Part shown: positions 37,077 through 47,140 of the stretch, piece by piece
Numbering within the stretch: position 1 is the stretch's first letter
Layout of the letters: each line of letters starts with the position of its first letter
NCBI GenBank assembly: GCA_012961035.1
Contig: DUAC01000069.1
Location: 62,001 to 126,000, forward strand
Length of the DNA stretch: 64,000 bases
Reading direction: 5' to 3'
Source: Acidimicrobiia bacterium
Lineage (GTDB): Bacteria > Actinomycetota > Acidimicrobiia > Acidimicrobiales > MedAcidi-G1
Position numbers and translations under genes: made by a program
Notes under the pieces: model-generated
Database searches by the model: none
The model's input: the letters and a program-made list of their open reading frames with translations, nothing else
What the model was told of the DNA's origin: nothing

Positions 37077-38100
37077 CCTGATCCTGGGCATCGAGACGTC
37101 GTGCGACGAGACGGCGGCGGCCGTGGTCGAGCGGGCCACGATCGTGCGGTCCTCGATCGTGTCCAGCCAGGTCCAGCAGCACGCCGTCTTCGGCGGCGTG
37201 GTCCCCGAGATCGCCGGACGGGCCCACGTCCAGGAGCTGGTGCCGGTGCTGGCCGATGCGCTCGCCGAGGCGGGGGTGTCCGGTGGTGACATCGATGCGG
37301 TGGCAGCCACCACCGGTCCGGGACTGGTGGGCTCCCTCCTGGTCGGCGTGAGCGCCGCCAAGGCACTCTCCCTCGTGTGGGACGTTCCGTTCGTGGCGGT
37401 CAACCACCTCGAGGCCCACCTCTACGCCTCCTTCCTGGAGGAGCCCGACCTGGAGCTGCCGTTGGTGGTGCTGCTGGTCTCGGGGGGTCACACCATGCTG
37501 GTGCTGATGGAGGGCCACGGCCGCTACCGGCTGCTGGGATCCACGCTGGATGATGCCGCCGGCGAGGCGTTCGACAAGGTGGCCCGCTACCTGGGCCTGG
37601 GCTATCCGGGTGGCCCGGCCATCGATGCCCTCTCGGTGGAGGGAGACCCGGCGGCCTTCGCCTATCCCCGTTCCATGGTCCAGGAGAATCCGGACACCCT
37701 GCCGGAGGGCCGCCGCTACGCCTTCTCCTTCAGCGGCCTCAAGACCGCAGTCGTGAACCATGTCCGATCCGATCCGGGGGTGGCCACCGCCGATGTGGCG
37801 GCCTCCTTCCAGGAGGCGGTGGTGGATGCGCTGGTCACCAAGACCCGATGGGCCATCCAGGCCACCGGTGCCAGGGGTGCCTGTCTGGGCGGTGGGGTGG
37901 CGGCCAACTCGCGTCTACGCGAGCGGTTCCTGGATGTCTGCACGGAGACCGGTGTGAGGGCCTTCCTGCCGTCGCGTGCGATGTGTACCGACAACGCTGC
38001 GATGGTGGCTGCCGCCGGCTGGTGGAGTCTGCGGTCCGACGGTCCCAGCCCGCTGGACACGGGCGCCGATCCGAACCTGGGCCTGCCGCTGCTGCCCTGA
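37069..38100 (+). CDS. tsaD: tRNA N6-adenosine threonylcarbamoyltransferase TsaD
   Basis: TsaD transfers the threonylcarbamoyl group to A37. The 343-residue protein has ILGIETSCDETAAAVV, PEIAGRAHVQE, the metal-binding HLEAH near residue 110, LVSGGHTML and the GGGVAANSRLRE motif. tsaE, tsaB and tsaD are all in this operon; tsaC is not in the window. groES follows after a promoter and CIRCE element. Confidence 0.96.
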   Translation: MGDLILGIETSCDETAAAVVERATIVRSSIVSSQVQQHAVFGGVVPEIAGRAHVQELVPVLADALAEAGVSGGDIDAVAATTGPGLVGSLLVGVSAAKALSLVWDVPFVAVNHLEAHLYASFLEEPDLELPLVVLLVSGGHTMLVLMEGHGRYRLLGSTLDDAAGEAFDKVARYLGLGYPGGPAIDALSVEGDPAAFAYPRSMVQENPDTLPEGRRYAFSFSGLKTAVVNHVRSDPGVATADVAASFQEAVVDALVTKTRWAIQATGARGACLGGGVAANSRLRERFLDVCTETGVRAFLPSRAMCTDNAAMVAAAGWWSLRSDGPSPLDTGADPNLGLPLLP

Positions 38101-38153
38101 CGGTGGCCAGCGTCGTCGCTCTTCGGAGGCGGCGGATTCAGGCGGTCTCCACG

Positions 38154-38182
38154 TTGGACCGACAGGGTGTTACCCCTATCGT
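38154..38182 (+). promoter_or_regulatory. groES-groEL promoter
   Basis: TTGGAC (38154-38159) and TATCGT (38177-38182) are 17 bases apart, one of the best promoter matches of the window. The CIRCE element starts at the last base of the -10 box. Confidence 0.65.
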
Positions 38183-38208
38183 TGGCACTCGTCCAATGAG
38201 ACTGCCAA
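38182..38208 (+). promoter_or_regulatory. CIRCE operator of groESL
   Basis: TTGGCACTC, 9 bases, then GACTGCCAA. This is the HrcA-binding CIRCE form (consensus TTAGCACTC-N9-GAGTGCTAA) with eight of nine positions in perfect inverted symmetry. It overlaps the expected transcription start, as in other HrcA-controlled groESL operons. Confidence 0.8.
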
Positions 38209-38260
38209 CAGGTAGACGGGGCCGGACGGCCCCTTGCCATCGCCGAAAGGGAAGCGTTCC

Positions 38261-38551
38261 ATGAACCTCCAGCCCCTCGAGGACCGCATCGTGGTCCGAC
38301 CCAGTGACTTCGAGTCGACCACGGCCAGCGGCCTGGTCATCCCGGACACGGCAAAGGAAAAGCCCCAGCAGGGCGACGTCCTGGCCGTCGGCCCGGGCCG
38401 TCGTTCAGAGCAGACCGGTGACCTCGTGCCGATGGACGTCGCCGAGGGCGACACCGTCGTCTACTCCAAGTACGGCGGCACCGAGATCACCGTCGAGGGC
38501 GAGGATCTCCTGATCCTGAACGCCCGTGACGTCCTCGCGATCGTCAAGTAG
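38261..38551 (+). CDS. groES: Co-chaperonin GroES
   Basis: GroES caps the GroEL chamber. The 96-residue protein has [42 protein letters not shown] with the mobile loop and YSKYGGTEI. The ATG at 38261 gives the family start. It is followed by groEL after 6 bases and lies under a CIRCE element. Confidence 0.98.
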   Translation: MNLQPLEDRIVVRPSDFESTTASGLVIPDTAKEKPQQGDVLAVGPGRRSEQTGDLVPMDVAEGDTVVYSKYGGTEITVEGEDLLILNARDVLAIVK

Positions 38552-40198
<1,647 letters not shown>

Positions 40199-40219
40199 CG
40201 ATCCCCACGGATCGCAGTC

Positions 40220-40253
40220 GGAAGCCGGGCGAGAGCCCGGCTTCCGCCGTTTT
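40220..40253 (+). terminator. Intrinsic terminator after groEL
   Basis: GGAAGCCGGGC (40220-40230) pairs perfectly with GCCCGGCTTCC (40235-40245) around a GAGA tetraloop, followed by GCCGTTTT. Confidence 0.85.
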
Positions 40254-40302
40254 GGACCATCAGGTATCGGTTTCCGGAGCGGGGCGGTCGGCCTGCGGCC
40301 GG

Positions 40303-40308
40303 TACGGT
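40303..40308 (+). promoter_or_regulatory. -10 box of a leaderless gene at 40315
   Basis: TACGGT lies 6 bases before the ATG at 40315. No Shine-Dalgarno sequence is present. Confidence 0.45.
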
Positions 40309-40314
40309 GACCCC

Positions 40315-40614
40315 ATGATGGGAGATCGTCCGGAAGCGGATCCGAAGAAGTTGGCAGGTCAGTTCGAGGAGTGGATCAGCGGCGAGACGCTGGTGGGTCG
40401 GATGCTGGCCAACCTCAAGACCGGACGGCTGCCCGAGCTGCTGGACGCCGCCGTCGCCGGGTCGGGCGGGAAGCCGGCGGAGACCCTGGCTGAGACATGG
40501 AACGGCTGGGAGCGGGGCACGACGCTGCCGCTGGCGGTGGCCGAGGGCCTACGCGACGGTGATCTCTCGCAGTTCCTGCTCGACCTCGGGGACGTGGCCC
40601 AGGGAGGGGAATGA
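40315..40614 (+). CDS. Hypothetical protein (99 residues)
   Basis: I do not recognise this family. The product is 99 residues, mildly acidic, without a signal peptide or membrane segment. It is probably mostly helical: an N-terminal part with KKLAGQFEEWISGETLVGRM, a middle rich in Ala and Gly, and LPLAVAEGLRDGDLSQFLLDLGD at the end. The ATG at 40315 is favoured by the -10 box 6 bases before it; a second ATG follows directly. Its stop overlaps the Nudix gene (ATGA), so a link to that gene is possible. Coding-like base use and the tight overlap support a real gene. Confidence 0.7.
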   Translation: MMGDRPEADPKKLAGQFEEWISGETLVGRMLANLKTGRLPELLDAAVAGSGGKPAETLAETWNGWERGTTLPLAVAEGLRDGDLSQFLLDLGDVAQGGE

Positions 40615-41327
40615 CCCCGGTCGGGGCTCCGGCGCGCGGCGGGCCCCAGGAGATCCCCCGACCTGATGGCTGGTTGCCCGGCGAGCCTTCGCCATGGGCT
40701 GCGCTGGAGGACCGTGTCCTCACCCTCGACGGGATCCTCGGAGTCCTGGACGGTCGCCGTCCGGTGGGCATCCGTGGACGGCCCAGGGGTGATGAACGCG
40801 AGGCCGGCGTGCTCGTGGCCCTCTATGAGGATCCTGCCGGTGGTGGCCCGCACGTGGTGCTCACCCGGCGGTCGCCGCGGCTGGCCTCCCACTCGCACGA
40901 GGTGAGCTTTCCCGGTGGTCGCCGTGACCCCGGCGACCCGGACCTGTGGGCAACTGCACTGCGCGAGGCGACCGAGGAGATCGGCCTGGACCCTGATGTG
41001 CCCCGCCTGGTGGGGTGTCTGGACCCCCTGGTGACGGTGGGTTCCAGGAGCCTCATCCACCCGTTCGTGGCGGTGCTCCCCGGACCGCCGGAGCTGGTTC
41101 CCAACCCGGCTGAGGTGGAGGCCGTCCTGCTCGTGCCGTTGGCCGAGCTGCTGCTGGACGAGGTCTACCGGGAGGAGGAGTGGGCCCGGTTCGAGGTGCC
41201 GTGGACCATCACCTTCTTCGAGCTGGAGGGCGACACCGTATGGGGGGCCACCGCGGCGATGCTCCGCCAACTCCTGGCCCTCTCGTTGGGAGTCGACGAC
41301 CGGCGTAACTACCGTGTTGATCCGTGA
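40611..41327 (+). CDS. Nudix hydrolase, CoA pyrophosphatase type
   Basis: The 238-residue protein has a Nudix box with FPGGRRDPGDPDLWATALREATEEIGL; the SHEVSFPGG lead-in and DPGD insertion are as in the CoA pyrophosphatase (NudL) subfamily, which splits CoA or related nucleoside diphosphates. The REATEE core carries the metal-binding glutamates. The N-terminal 40 residues are not conserved. It follows a small unknown gene with ATGA overlap and precedes a decarboxylase, which overlaps its stop. Confidence 0.85.
   Translation: MTPVGAPARGGPQEIPRPDGWLPGEPSPWAALEDRVLTLDGILGVLDGRRPVGIRGRPRGDEREAGVLVALYEDPAGGGPHVVLTRRSPRLASHSHEVSFPGGRRDPGDPDLWATALREATEEIGLDPDVPRLVGCLDPLVTVGSRSLIHPFVAVLPGPPELVPNPAEVEAVLLVPLAELLLDEVYREEEWARFEVPWTITFFELEGDTVWGATAAMLRQLLALSLGVDDRRNYRVDP
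41310..41315 (+). promoter_or_regulatory. -10 box before the decarboxylase gene
   Basis: TACCGT lies 8 bases before the GTG start at 41324, with TTGGGA 18 bases upstream (41286-41291). The site is inside the end of the Nudix gene and may start a leaderless transcript. Confidence 0.4.
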
Positions 41328-42754
41328 CCGATCCGATGATTCCTGAGGTGCCCAGCGGCCCCGTCCACATGACCCCGGACGAGTTCCGGGCCGCCGGCCA
41401 TGCAACCGTGGACTGGATAGCCGACTTCCTGGCCGGCGTGGCCGATCGGCCGATAATGCCCGACGTGGCACCCGGGGACGTGCGGGCCTCGTTGCCGCCG
41501 TCGCCCCCGCCGGTGGGCGAGCCCTTCGATGCCCTGCTGGCCGACGTGGACAGCCTCATCGCCCCTGCCGTCACCCAGTGGCAGCACCCCGGGTTCTACG
41601 GCTACTTCCCTGCCAATTCGTCGCCTCCCGCCGTGCTCGGGGAGCTGGTGTCGGCGGGCCTGGGCGTACAGGGAATGCTCTGGTCCACCAGCCCGGCCTG
41701 TACCGAGTTGGAGACGCACGTCCTGGACTGGCTGGCAGAGGCATGTGGCCTTCCCGAGAGGTTCCGGTCCGACGGGCCGGGTGGCGGCGTCATCCAGGAT
41801 TCGGCTTCGTCGGCGTCGTTGTGTGCCGTGCTGGCCGCCCGGGACCGGTCCGGGGGGTCCGACGTACTCCCCGACCTGCGTGTGTACACCTCCAGCCAGG
41901 CCCACTCCTCGATCGAGAAGGACGTCCTTGTGGCCGGCTTCGGTCGTCACCAGCTGCGGGTCGTGCCGGTGGACGGCGACTACGCCATGGACGCCGACGC
42001 CCTGGCCTCGATGGTCGCCGCCGACGTCTCCGAGGGCCTGGTCCCATGCCTCGTGGTTGCCACGGTCGGCACCACCTCGTCGGGAGCCGTCGACCCGGTG
42101 GCCCGCATCGCCGAGGTGGCCTGCAGCGTCGGGGCATGGGTGCACGTGGACTCGGCATGGGCCGGTTCGGCCACCGTCTGCCCGGAACACCGCGACCTCC
42201 TGGACGGCCTGGACCGGGTGGACAGCTACGCCTTCAACCCCCACAAGTGGCTGCTCACCAACTTCGACTGTTCGGCGTTCTACGTAGCCGATGCCGCTCC
42301 GCTGGCGGCCTCCCTGTCCATCGTCCCGGAGTACCTGCGCAACGCTGCCAGCGACTCCGGCGAGGTGGTCGACTACCGGGACTGGCAGGTGCCCCTGGGT
42401 CGTCGCTTCCGGGCCCTGAAACTCTGGTTCGTGATGCGCTCCTATGGCACCGACGGGCTGAGGGCCCACATCCGGGCACATGTCGCAGCGGCGGCCACCC
42501 TCGCCGATCGGGTGCGGGCCAACCCCCGTCTGGAGATGGCGGCGCCGCTCTCCCTGGGACTGGTGTGCCTGCGCCACGTGGATGGCGACGAGGCGTCGGA
42601 GCGGCTCCTGGCGGATGTCAACTCCACCGGTGAGGCGTTCCTGACGCATACGAAGCTGGACGACCGCTTCGTGCTGCGGGTCGCCGTGGGTGGCACGTGG
42701 ACGACGGCGGTCCACGTGGACCGGTTGGCCGACCTGTTCGACGACCTGGCCTGA
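41324..42754 (+). CDS. Aromatic-L-amino-acid decarboxylase-like PLP enzyme (group II)
   Basis: The 476-residue protein resembles the animal and plant aromatic amino acid decarboxylase branch of group II decarboxylases more than glutamate decarboxylase. WQHPGFYGYFPANSSPPAVLGELVS is the substrate-channel signature. The PLP lysine is Lys308 in NPHKWLL; the cofactor-stacking His194 (QAHSSIEKD) and the catalytic-loop Tyr337 (PEYLRN), which directs decarboxylation and not aldehyde synthesis, are both kept. LGRRFRALKLWFVMRSYG is also typical. The actual substrate is unknown (Trp, Tyr, Phe, DOPA or other). It follows the Nudix gene with GTGA overlap, and guaB3 comes after 162 bases. Confidence 0.85.
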   Translation: MTDPMIPEVPSGPVHMTPDEFRAAGHATVDWIADFLAGVADRPIMPDVAPGDVRASLPPSPPPVGEPFDALLADVDSLIAPAVTQWQHPGFYGYFPANSSPPAVLGELVSAGLGVQGMLWSTSPACTELETHVLDWLAEACGLPERFRSDGPGGGVIQDSASSASLCAVLAARDRSGGSDVLPDLRVYTSSQAHSSIEKDVLVAGFGRHQLRVVPVDGDYAMDADALASMVAADVSEGLVPCLVVATVGTTSSGAVDPVARIAEVACSVGAWVHVDSAWAGSATVCPEHRDLLDGLDRVDSYAFNPHKWLLTNFDCSAFYVADAAPLAASLSIVPEYLRNAASDSGEVVDYRDWQVPLGRRFRALKLWFVMRSYGTDGLRAHIRAHVAAAATLADRVRANPRLEMAAPLSLGLVCLRHVDGDEASERLLADVNSTGEAFLTHTKLDDRFVLRVAVGGTWTTAVHVDRLADLFDDLA

Positions 42755-42838
42755 GCCCCACGGGGATCCGCCACCCGGGCGTCCGGGGGTTGCCGAATCC
42801 GCAGGTCAGGCTGGCCGCGGCAGCCGGGCGCCAGTGGC

Positions 42839-42844
42839 TACAAT
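42839..42844 (+). promoter_or_regulatory. Possible -10 box for guaB3-guaA
   Basis: TACAAT lies in the 162-bp gap before guaB3. No good -35 is visible 17 bases upstream. Confidence 0.3.
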
Positions 42845-42916
42845 CGACCCTTCTCCGGGGGTCGTCGCCGAGGCCCGACCGGGCGGAGCCGGCGTTGGTG
42901 CCGGCGGGGAGTCGAC

Positions 42917-44080
42917 ATGGCCGAGATCGAGATCGGGCTGGGCAAGAGCGGTCGCCGCGCCTACGGGTTCGACGACATAGCGATAGTTCCCAGCCGACGC
43001 ACCCGGGACCCCGGGGACGTCGACATCAGCTGGCAGATCGACGCCTACCGCTTCGAGCTGCCGTTCATGGCCTCGGCCATGGACGGCGTGGTCAGCCCGG
43101 CCACCGCCATCCAGATCGGCCGCCTCGGCGGTGTGGGCGTGCTGAACCTGGAGGGCCTCTGGACCCGCTACGAGGACGCCGACTCGGTCCTGGCCGAGAT
43201 CGCCGAACTGCCGGTCGAGAAGGCCACCAGGCGTATGCAGGAGCTCTACCAGCAGCCCATCATCCCGGGCCTGGTGACCGAGCGGATCCGCGAGATCAAC
43301 GATGCCGACGTGGTGTCGTGTGCCTCGGTCACACCGCAGCGCACCGCTGCCCTGCTGGACCACATCCTGGCCGGCGAACTGGACATGCTGGTGATCCAGG
43401 GCACCGTGGTCTCCGCAGAGCACGTCTCCAAGACCATCGAGCCGCTGAACCTGAAGACGTTCATCAGGCAGCTGGACATCCCGGTGATCGTGGGTGGTTG
43501 CGCCACCAACAAGGCGGCCCTCCACCTGATGCGTACCGGCGCTGCCGGCGTGCTCGTGGGCGTCGGTCCCGGCCATGCCTGCACCACCCGCGGCGTCCTG
43601 GGCCTGGGCGTGCCCCAGGCGACGGCCATCGCCGACGTGCGGGCGGCCCGGATGCGGCACCTGGACGAGACGGGCGTCTACTGCCACGTCATCGCCGATG
43701 GCGGCATGGCAACCGGTGGCGACATATCCAAGGCCATCGTCTGCGGTGCCGATGCCGTGATGATCGGTTCACCGCTGGCCGCCGCGGCGGAGGCACCCGG
43801 TCGCGGCTACCACTGGGGAATGGCCACCTTCCACCCGACCCTGCCCCGCGGCGCACGCGTCCAGACGCCCACCAGGGGCACGCTGGAGGAGGTCCTGCTG
43901 GGCCCGGCCAACGAGAACGACGGCAAGCTGAACCTGTTCGGAGGGCTCCGTACGTCGATGGCCACCTGTGGCTACGTGGACGTCAAGGAGTTCCAGAAGG
44001 CAGAGGTGATGGTCGCCCCGGCGCTGATGACCGAGGGCAAGTCGCTGCAGAAGTCACAGGGAGTGGGGATGGGGCACTAG
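42917..44080 (+). CDS. guaB3: GuaB3 family IMP dehydrogenase-related protein
   Basis: The protein is in the IMP dehydrogenase/GMP reductase family but is only 387 residues and lacks the CBS (Bateman) insertion of canonical GuaB. The active-site Cys222 in GHACTTRG and the phosphate/purine loop [15 protein letters not shown] are present, as is [11 protein letters not shown] near the N-terminus. Actinobacteria usually carry this GuaB3 beside guaB2 and guaA; here guaA follows but no full-length guaB is in the window. IMPDH or related activity is inferred; GuaB3 catalysis in actinobacteria is not settled. Confidence 0.9.
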   Translation: MAEIEIGLGKSGRRAYGFDDIAIVPSRRTRDPGDVDISWQIDAYRFELPFMASAMDGVVSPATAIQIGRLGGVGVLNLEGLWTRYEDADSVLAEIAELPVEKATRRMQELYQQPIIPGLVTERIREINDADVVSCASVTPQRTAALLDHILAGELDMLVIQGTVVSAEHVSKTIEPLNLKTFIRQLDIPVIVGGCATNKAALHLMRTGAAGVLVGVGPGHACTTRGVLGLGVPQATAIADVRAARMRHLDETGVYCHVIADGGMATGGDISKAIVCGADAVMIGSPLAAAAEAPGRGYHWGMATFHPTLPRGARVQTPTRGTLEEVLLGPANENDGKLNLFGGLRTSMATCGYVDVKEFQKAEVMVAPALMTEGKSLQKSQGVGMGH

Positions 44081-44102
44081 CCCCGCCGACCCTGTTCCTC
44101 TG

Positions 44103-45665
44103 ATGACCGACACTCCGGGCGGCAGCGCCCGCGCCACCGACCGCATCCTGGTCGTCGACTTCGGGGCCCAGTACGCCCAGCTCATCGCCCGGCGGGTGCG
44201 CGAGGCGAACGTATTCAGCGAGATAGTCCCGCATGACCTGACGGCCGACGAGTACGCCGCCCGCAGGCCCACCGGAATCATCTTCAGCGGTGGCCCGGCT
44301 TCGGTCCACGTGGATGGTGCCCCCCGGATCGACCCGGGTGTCTACGACCTGGGCGTGCCCATCCTGGGCATCTGCTACGGCGCCCAGCTGATTGCCCACC
44401 AGCGGGGTGGCGTCGTGGGTCGCAACGAGCGCGGCGAGTACGGCCGCACCGAGTTGACCGTGGGCGATGCAGGCACCCTCCTGGCTGACGCCGGTAGCGG
44501 TACCCATCCGGTCTGGATGAGCCACTTCGACGCCATCACCGACGCACCGGCCGGGGCGACCGTCACGGCATCCTCGCCGGATGCCCCCGTGGCGGCATTC
44601 GAGTCGGCCGAGGCCGGCCTCTACGCCGTGCAGTTCCATCCCGAGGTGCACCACACACCGTGCGGCCAGGACCTCCTCAGGCGCTTCGTCCTGGACGTCT
44701 GCGGCTGTGCCGGCGACTGGACCATGTCATCGGTGATCGAGTCGTCGGTGGCCGCCATTCGCGAACAGGTGGGCGACGGCCGTGCCATCTGTGGCCTGTC
44801 GGGCGGTGTCGACTCGGCGGTGGCGGCGGCCCTCGTACACGAGGCCATCGGCGACCAGTTGACCTGCGTGTTCGTTGACACGGGCCTGATGCGCTCCGGC
44901 GAGGGCGAGCAGGTGGTGGAGGCCTTCCAGAAGACCCAGGGCATCGAGCTCATCCACGTGCAGGCCGCGGAGCGCTTCTTCCAGAAGCTGGTCGGGGTGA
45001 CCGATCCGGAGGAGAAGCGGAAGGCCATCGGCGAGCTGTTCATCCGCATCTTCGAGGACGCCGCCGCCGGCATCGCAGACGCCCACTTCCTGGTGCAGGG
45101 CACCCTCTACCCGGACGTCATCGAGTCGGGAACGAAGGACGCGGCGAAGATCAAGAGCCACCACAACGTGGGTGGGTTGCCCGAGGACATGGACTTGCTC
45201 CTGGTGGAGCCGCTCCGGAACCTCTTCAAGGACGAGGTCAGGTCCGTGGGTTCGGAGTTGGGCCTGCCCGACGAGATCGTCTGGCGCCAGCCGTTCCCGG
45301 GACCGGGGCTGGGAGTGCGCATCATCGGCGAGGTCACCCCGGAGACCGTGTCGGTGCTCCAGGCAGCGGACAGCATCGTCCGGGAGGAGATCAGCGCCGC
45401 GGGCCTGGAGCGCGAGATCTGGCAGGCCTTCGCGGTGCTGCCCGACATCCGGTCGGTGGGGGTGATGGGCGACGAGCGCACCTATGCCCGACCGATCATC
45501 ATCCGGGCGGTCACCAGCGAGGACGCCATGACGGCCGACTGGGCGCGCCTCCCCTACGACCTCCTGGAGAAGATGTCCAGCCGCATCATCAACGAGGTGG
45601 ACGGTGTCAACCGGGTGGCGTACGACATCACGTCCAAGCCACCGGGAACCATCGAGTGGGAGTGA
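44103..45665 (+). CDS. guaA: GMP synthase (glutamine-hydrolysing)
   Basis: GuaA aminates XMP to GMP. The 520-residue protein has the class I amidotransferase domain with Cys91 in GICYGAQL and His in FHPEV, then the ATP pyrophosphatase domain with [10 protein letters not shown] near residue 233 and the C-terminal dimerisation part ending in PPGTIEWE. It follows guaB3 after 22 bases, which fits a guanine-nucleotide unit. Confidence 0.98.
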   Translation: MTDTPGGSARATDRILVVDFGAQYAQLIARRVREANVFSEIVPHDLTADEYAARRPTGIIFSGGPASVHVDGAPRIDPGVYDLGVPILGICYGAQLIAHQRGGVVGRNERGEYGRTELTVGDAGTLLADAGSGTHPVWMSHFDAITDAPAGATVTASSPDAPVAAFESAEAGLYAVQFHPEVHHTPCGQDLLRRFVLDVCGCAGDWTMSSVIESSVAAIREQVGDGRAICGLSGGVDSAVAAALVHEAIGDQLTCVFVDTGLMRSGEGEQVVEAFQKTQGIELIHVQAAERFFQKLVGVTDPEEKRKAIGELFIRIFEDAAAGIADAHFLVQGTLYPDVIESGTKDAAKIKSHHNVGGLPEDMDLLLVEPLRNLFKDEVRSVGSELGLPDEIVWRQPFPGPGLGVRIIGEVTPETVSVLQAADSIVREEISAAGLEREIWQAFAVLPDIRSVGVMGDERTYARPIIIRAVTSEDAMTADWARLPYDLLEKMSSRIINEVDGVNRVAYDITSKPPGTIEWE

Positions 45666-45676
45666 CCCCGGGGCCC

Positions 45677-46252
45677 ATGTCCCCGGGTGACAACGCCGAC
45701 ACGATCGCGGCGTACACCTCGGCCTGTGCGTTCTTCGGCGAGCGCCTGGCCACGGTCACGGACCTGGACTGGGAGAGGCCCACGCCGTGTGAGGGTTGGG
45801 ACGTCCGCACGCTGGTGGCCCATGTCGTCACCGGTGAGGCCCTGGTCGCACAGGTACTCAGTGGCGGCGGCTCGTGGGACGCCGCCGTGGATCCCTCCGT
45901 CCTGGGCCTCAACCCGATGGCCTCCTGGCGCGGCACCGCCCTGGCTGCCCTGGACGCCGCATCCGGAGCCGGGGTGCTGGACGCCATCCACCCCCACGCC
46001 GCTGGCGACCTGCCCGGTGGGGTGATCGTCGGCTTCCGGGTGACCGACAACCTGGTCCACGGCTGGGACCTCGCCACGGCCTGTGGAACCGACGTGGAGC
46101 TGCCCGACGGGCTGGCCGACCTCTGCCTCGACTTCTGGCTGCCGCTGGCCGGATCCGACGGCATGGCTGCCCACTTCGACGCTCCGGTGATGCCGCCCGA
46201 GGGGGCGTCTCCCGGGGTACGGCTGCTGTCCTTCCTGGGCAGGACGCCATGA
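45677..46252 (+). CDS. TIGR03086/maleylpyruvate isomerase-family metal-binding protein
   Basis: The 191-residue protein is in the DinB/mycothiol-dependent maleylpyruvate isomerase superfamily. A four-helix bundle is expected with metal-binding histidines in AHVVTGEAL and NLVHGWDLA. The WERPTPCEGWDVRTLVAHV opening is typical of TIGR03086. The function of this group is unknown; some members use mycothiol. The ATG at 45677 is chosen; a GTG at 45656 overlapping guaA is possible. The stop overlaps the next gene (ATGA). Confidence 0.82.
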   Translation: MSPGDNADTIAAYTSACAFFGERLATVTDLDWERPTPCEGWDVRTLVAHVVTGEALVAQVLSGGGSWDAAVDPSVLGLNPMASWRGTALAALDAASGAGVLDAIHPHAAGDLPGGVIVGFRVTDNLVHGWDLATACGTDVELPDGLADLCLDFWLPLAGSDGMAAHFDAPVMPPEGASPGVRLLSFLGRTP

Positions 46253-47067
46253 CCGAGCCGGCCCACGCCATGGCCTACGAGACGGGCCCGTTCTTCGTCG
46301 AGGCCGACGCCATGTTCGTGCCGCAACCAGTCACCGGGGGCCCGTGGGATTCCGGCCTCCTGCACGGTGGCCCGGTCGCCGGCCTCCTGGCCCACCTGGT
46401 GGAGTCGGTGCCGTCCCCGTCCCCGGTGCGAATCTGCCGCCACACGGTCGACATGATGCGCGGCGTTCCGATGTCCCCGCTCCGCCCGGAGGTGGACGTG
46501 CTCCGGGCGGGACGGCGTATCCAGGTCGTGCGGGCGTCGCTCTTCGACGGTGCCGTCGAGGTGGCACGCTCGACCAGCCTCCGCATGCGCGTGTCCGAGG
46601 CGGTGAACCCGTTGGACCCGGTCCGCACAGCGCACCCCGAGGACGAGCCCCACCCGATGCCGGCCCAGCCGTCGATGCTGCCCATGACCGACGTCGGCGT
46701 TCCGGCCTTCCTGCGTGCCGTCGAGTTCCGCCGCGAGGGAGAGTTCCGGAGCTGTGCACCCGGGTTGGTCTGGATGCGCATGCACAACACGATGGTCGCC
46801 GGACACGACACCTCTCAGTTCGTGCGCCTGTCCACGATGGCCGACATGACGTCGATGGCCGCCCAGTACCTGGACCACCAGGAGTGGACCACCATCAACG
46901 CCGACCTGAACGTGACCGCGTTCCGGGATCCCGTCGGCGACTGGATCGGAATCCGGGGCCTCCACAAGAACGACGGCGATGGCATAGGCCTCTCCGAGGC
47001 CGTGCTCTACGACCTCGGGGGCCGGGTCGGCCGGGCCACGGCCAGCATCCTCATCGAGCCCCGCTGA
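46249..47067 (+). CDS. Acyl-CoA thioesterase-like double hotdog protein
   Basis: The 272-residue protein fits the TesB-like thioesterase family: an N-terminal hotdog with LLHGGPVAGLLAHLVES and VDMMRGVPMSPLRPEVDVLRAGRRIQVV, and a C-terminal hotdog with the WTTINADLNVTAFRDPVGDWIGIRG strand region. The substrate acyl chain is not predictable. It begins with ATGA overlap to the upstream gene, so the two are coupled. Confidence 0.8.
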   Translation: MTEPAHAMAYETGPFFVEADAMFVPQPVTGGPWDSGLLHGGPVAGLLAHLVESVPSPSPVRICRHTVDMMRGVPMSPLRPEVDVLRAGRRIQVVRASLFDGAVEVARSTSLRMRVSEAVNPLDPVRTAHPEDEPHPMPAQPSMLPMTDVGVPAFLRAVEFRREGEFRSCAPGLVWMRMHNTMVAGHDTSQFVRLSTMADMTSMAAQYLDHQEWTTINADLNVTAFRDPVGDWIGIRGLHKNDGDGIGLSEAVLYDLGGRVGRATASILIEPR

Positions 47068-47140
47068 CGCCGCGCCCCGGTTTGCACCCGGCGGCCGGTC
47101 GCCCCACGCTGGTGTCCAGTTCCCAGCCGAGGAGTTCCAC

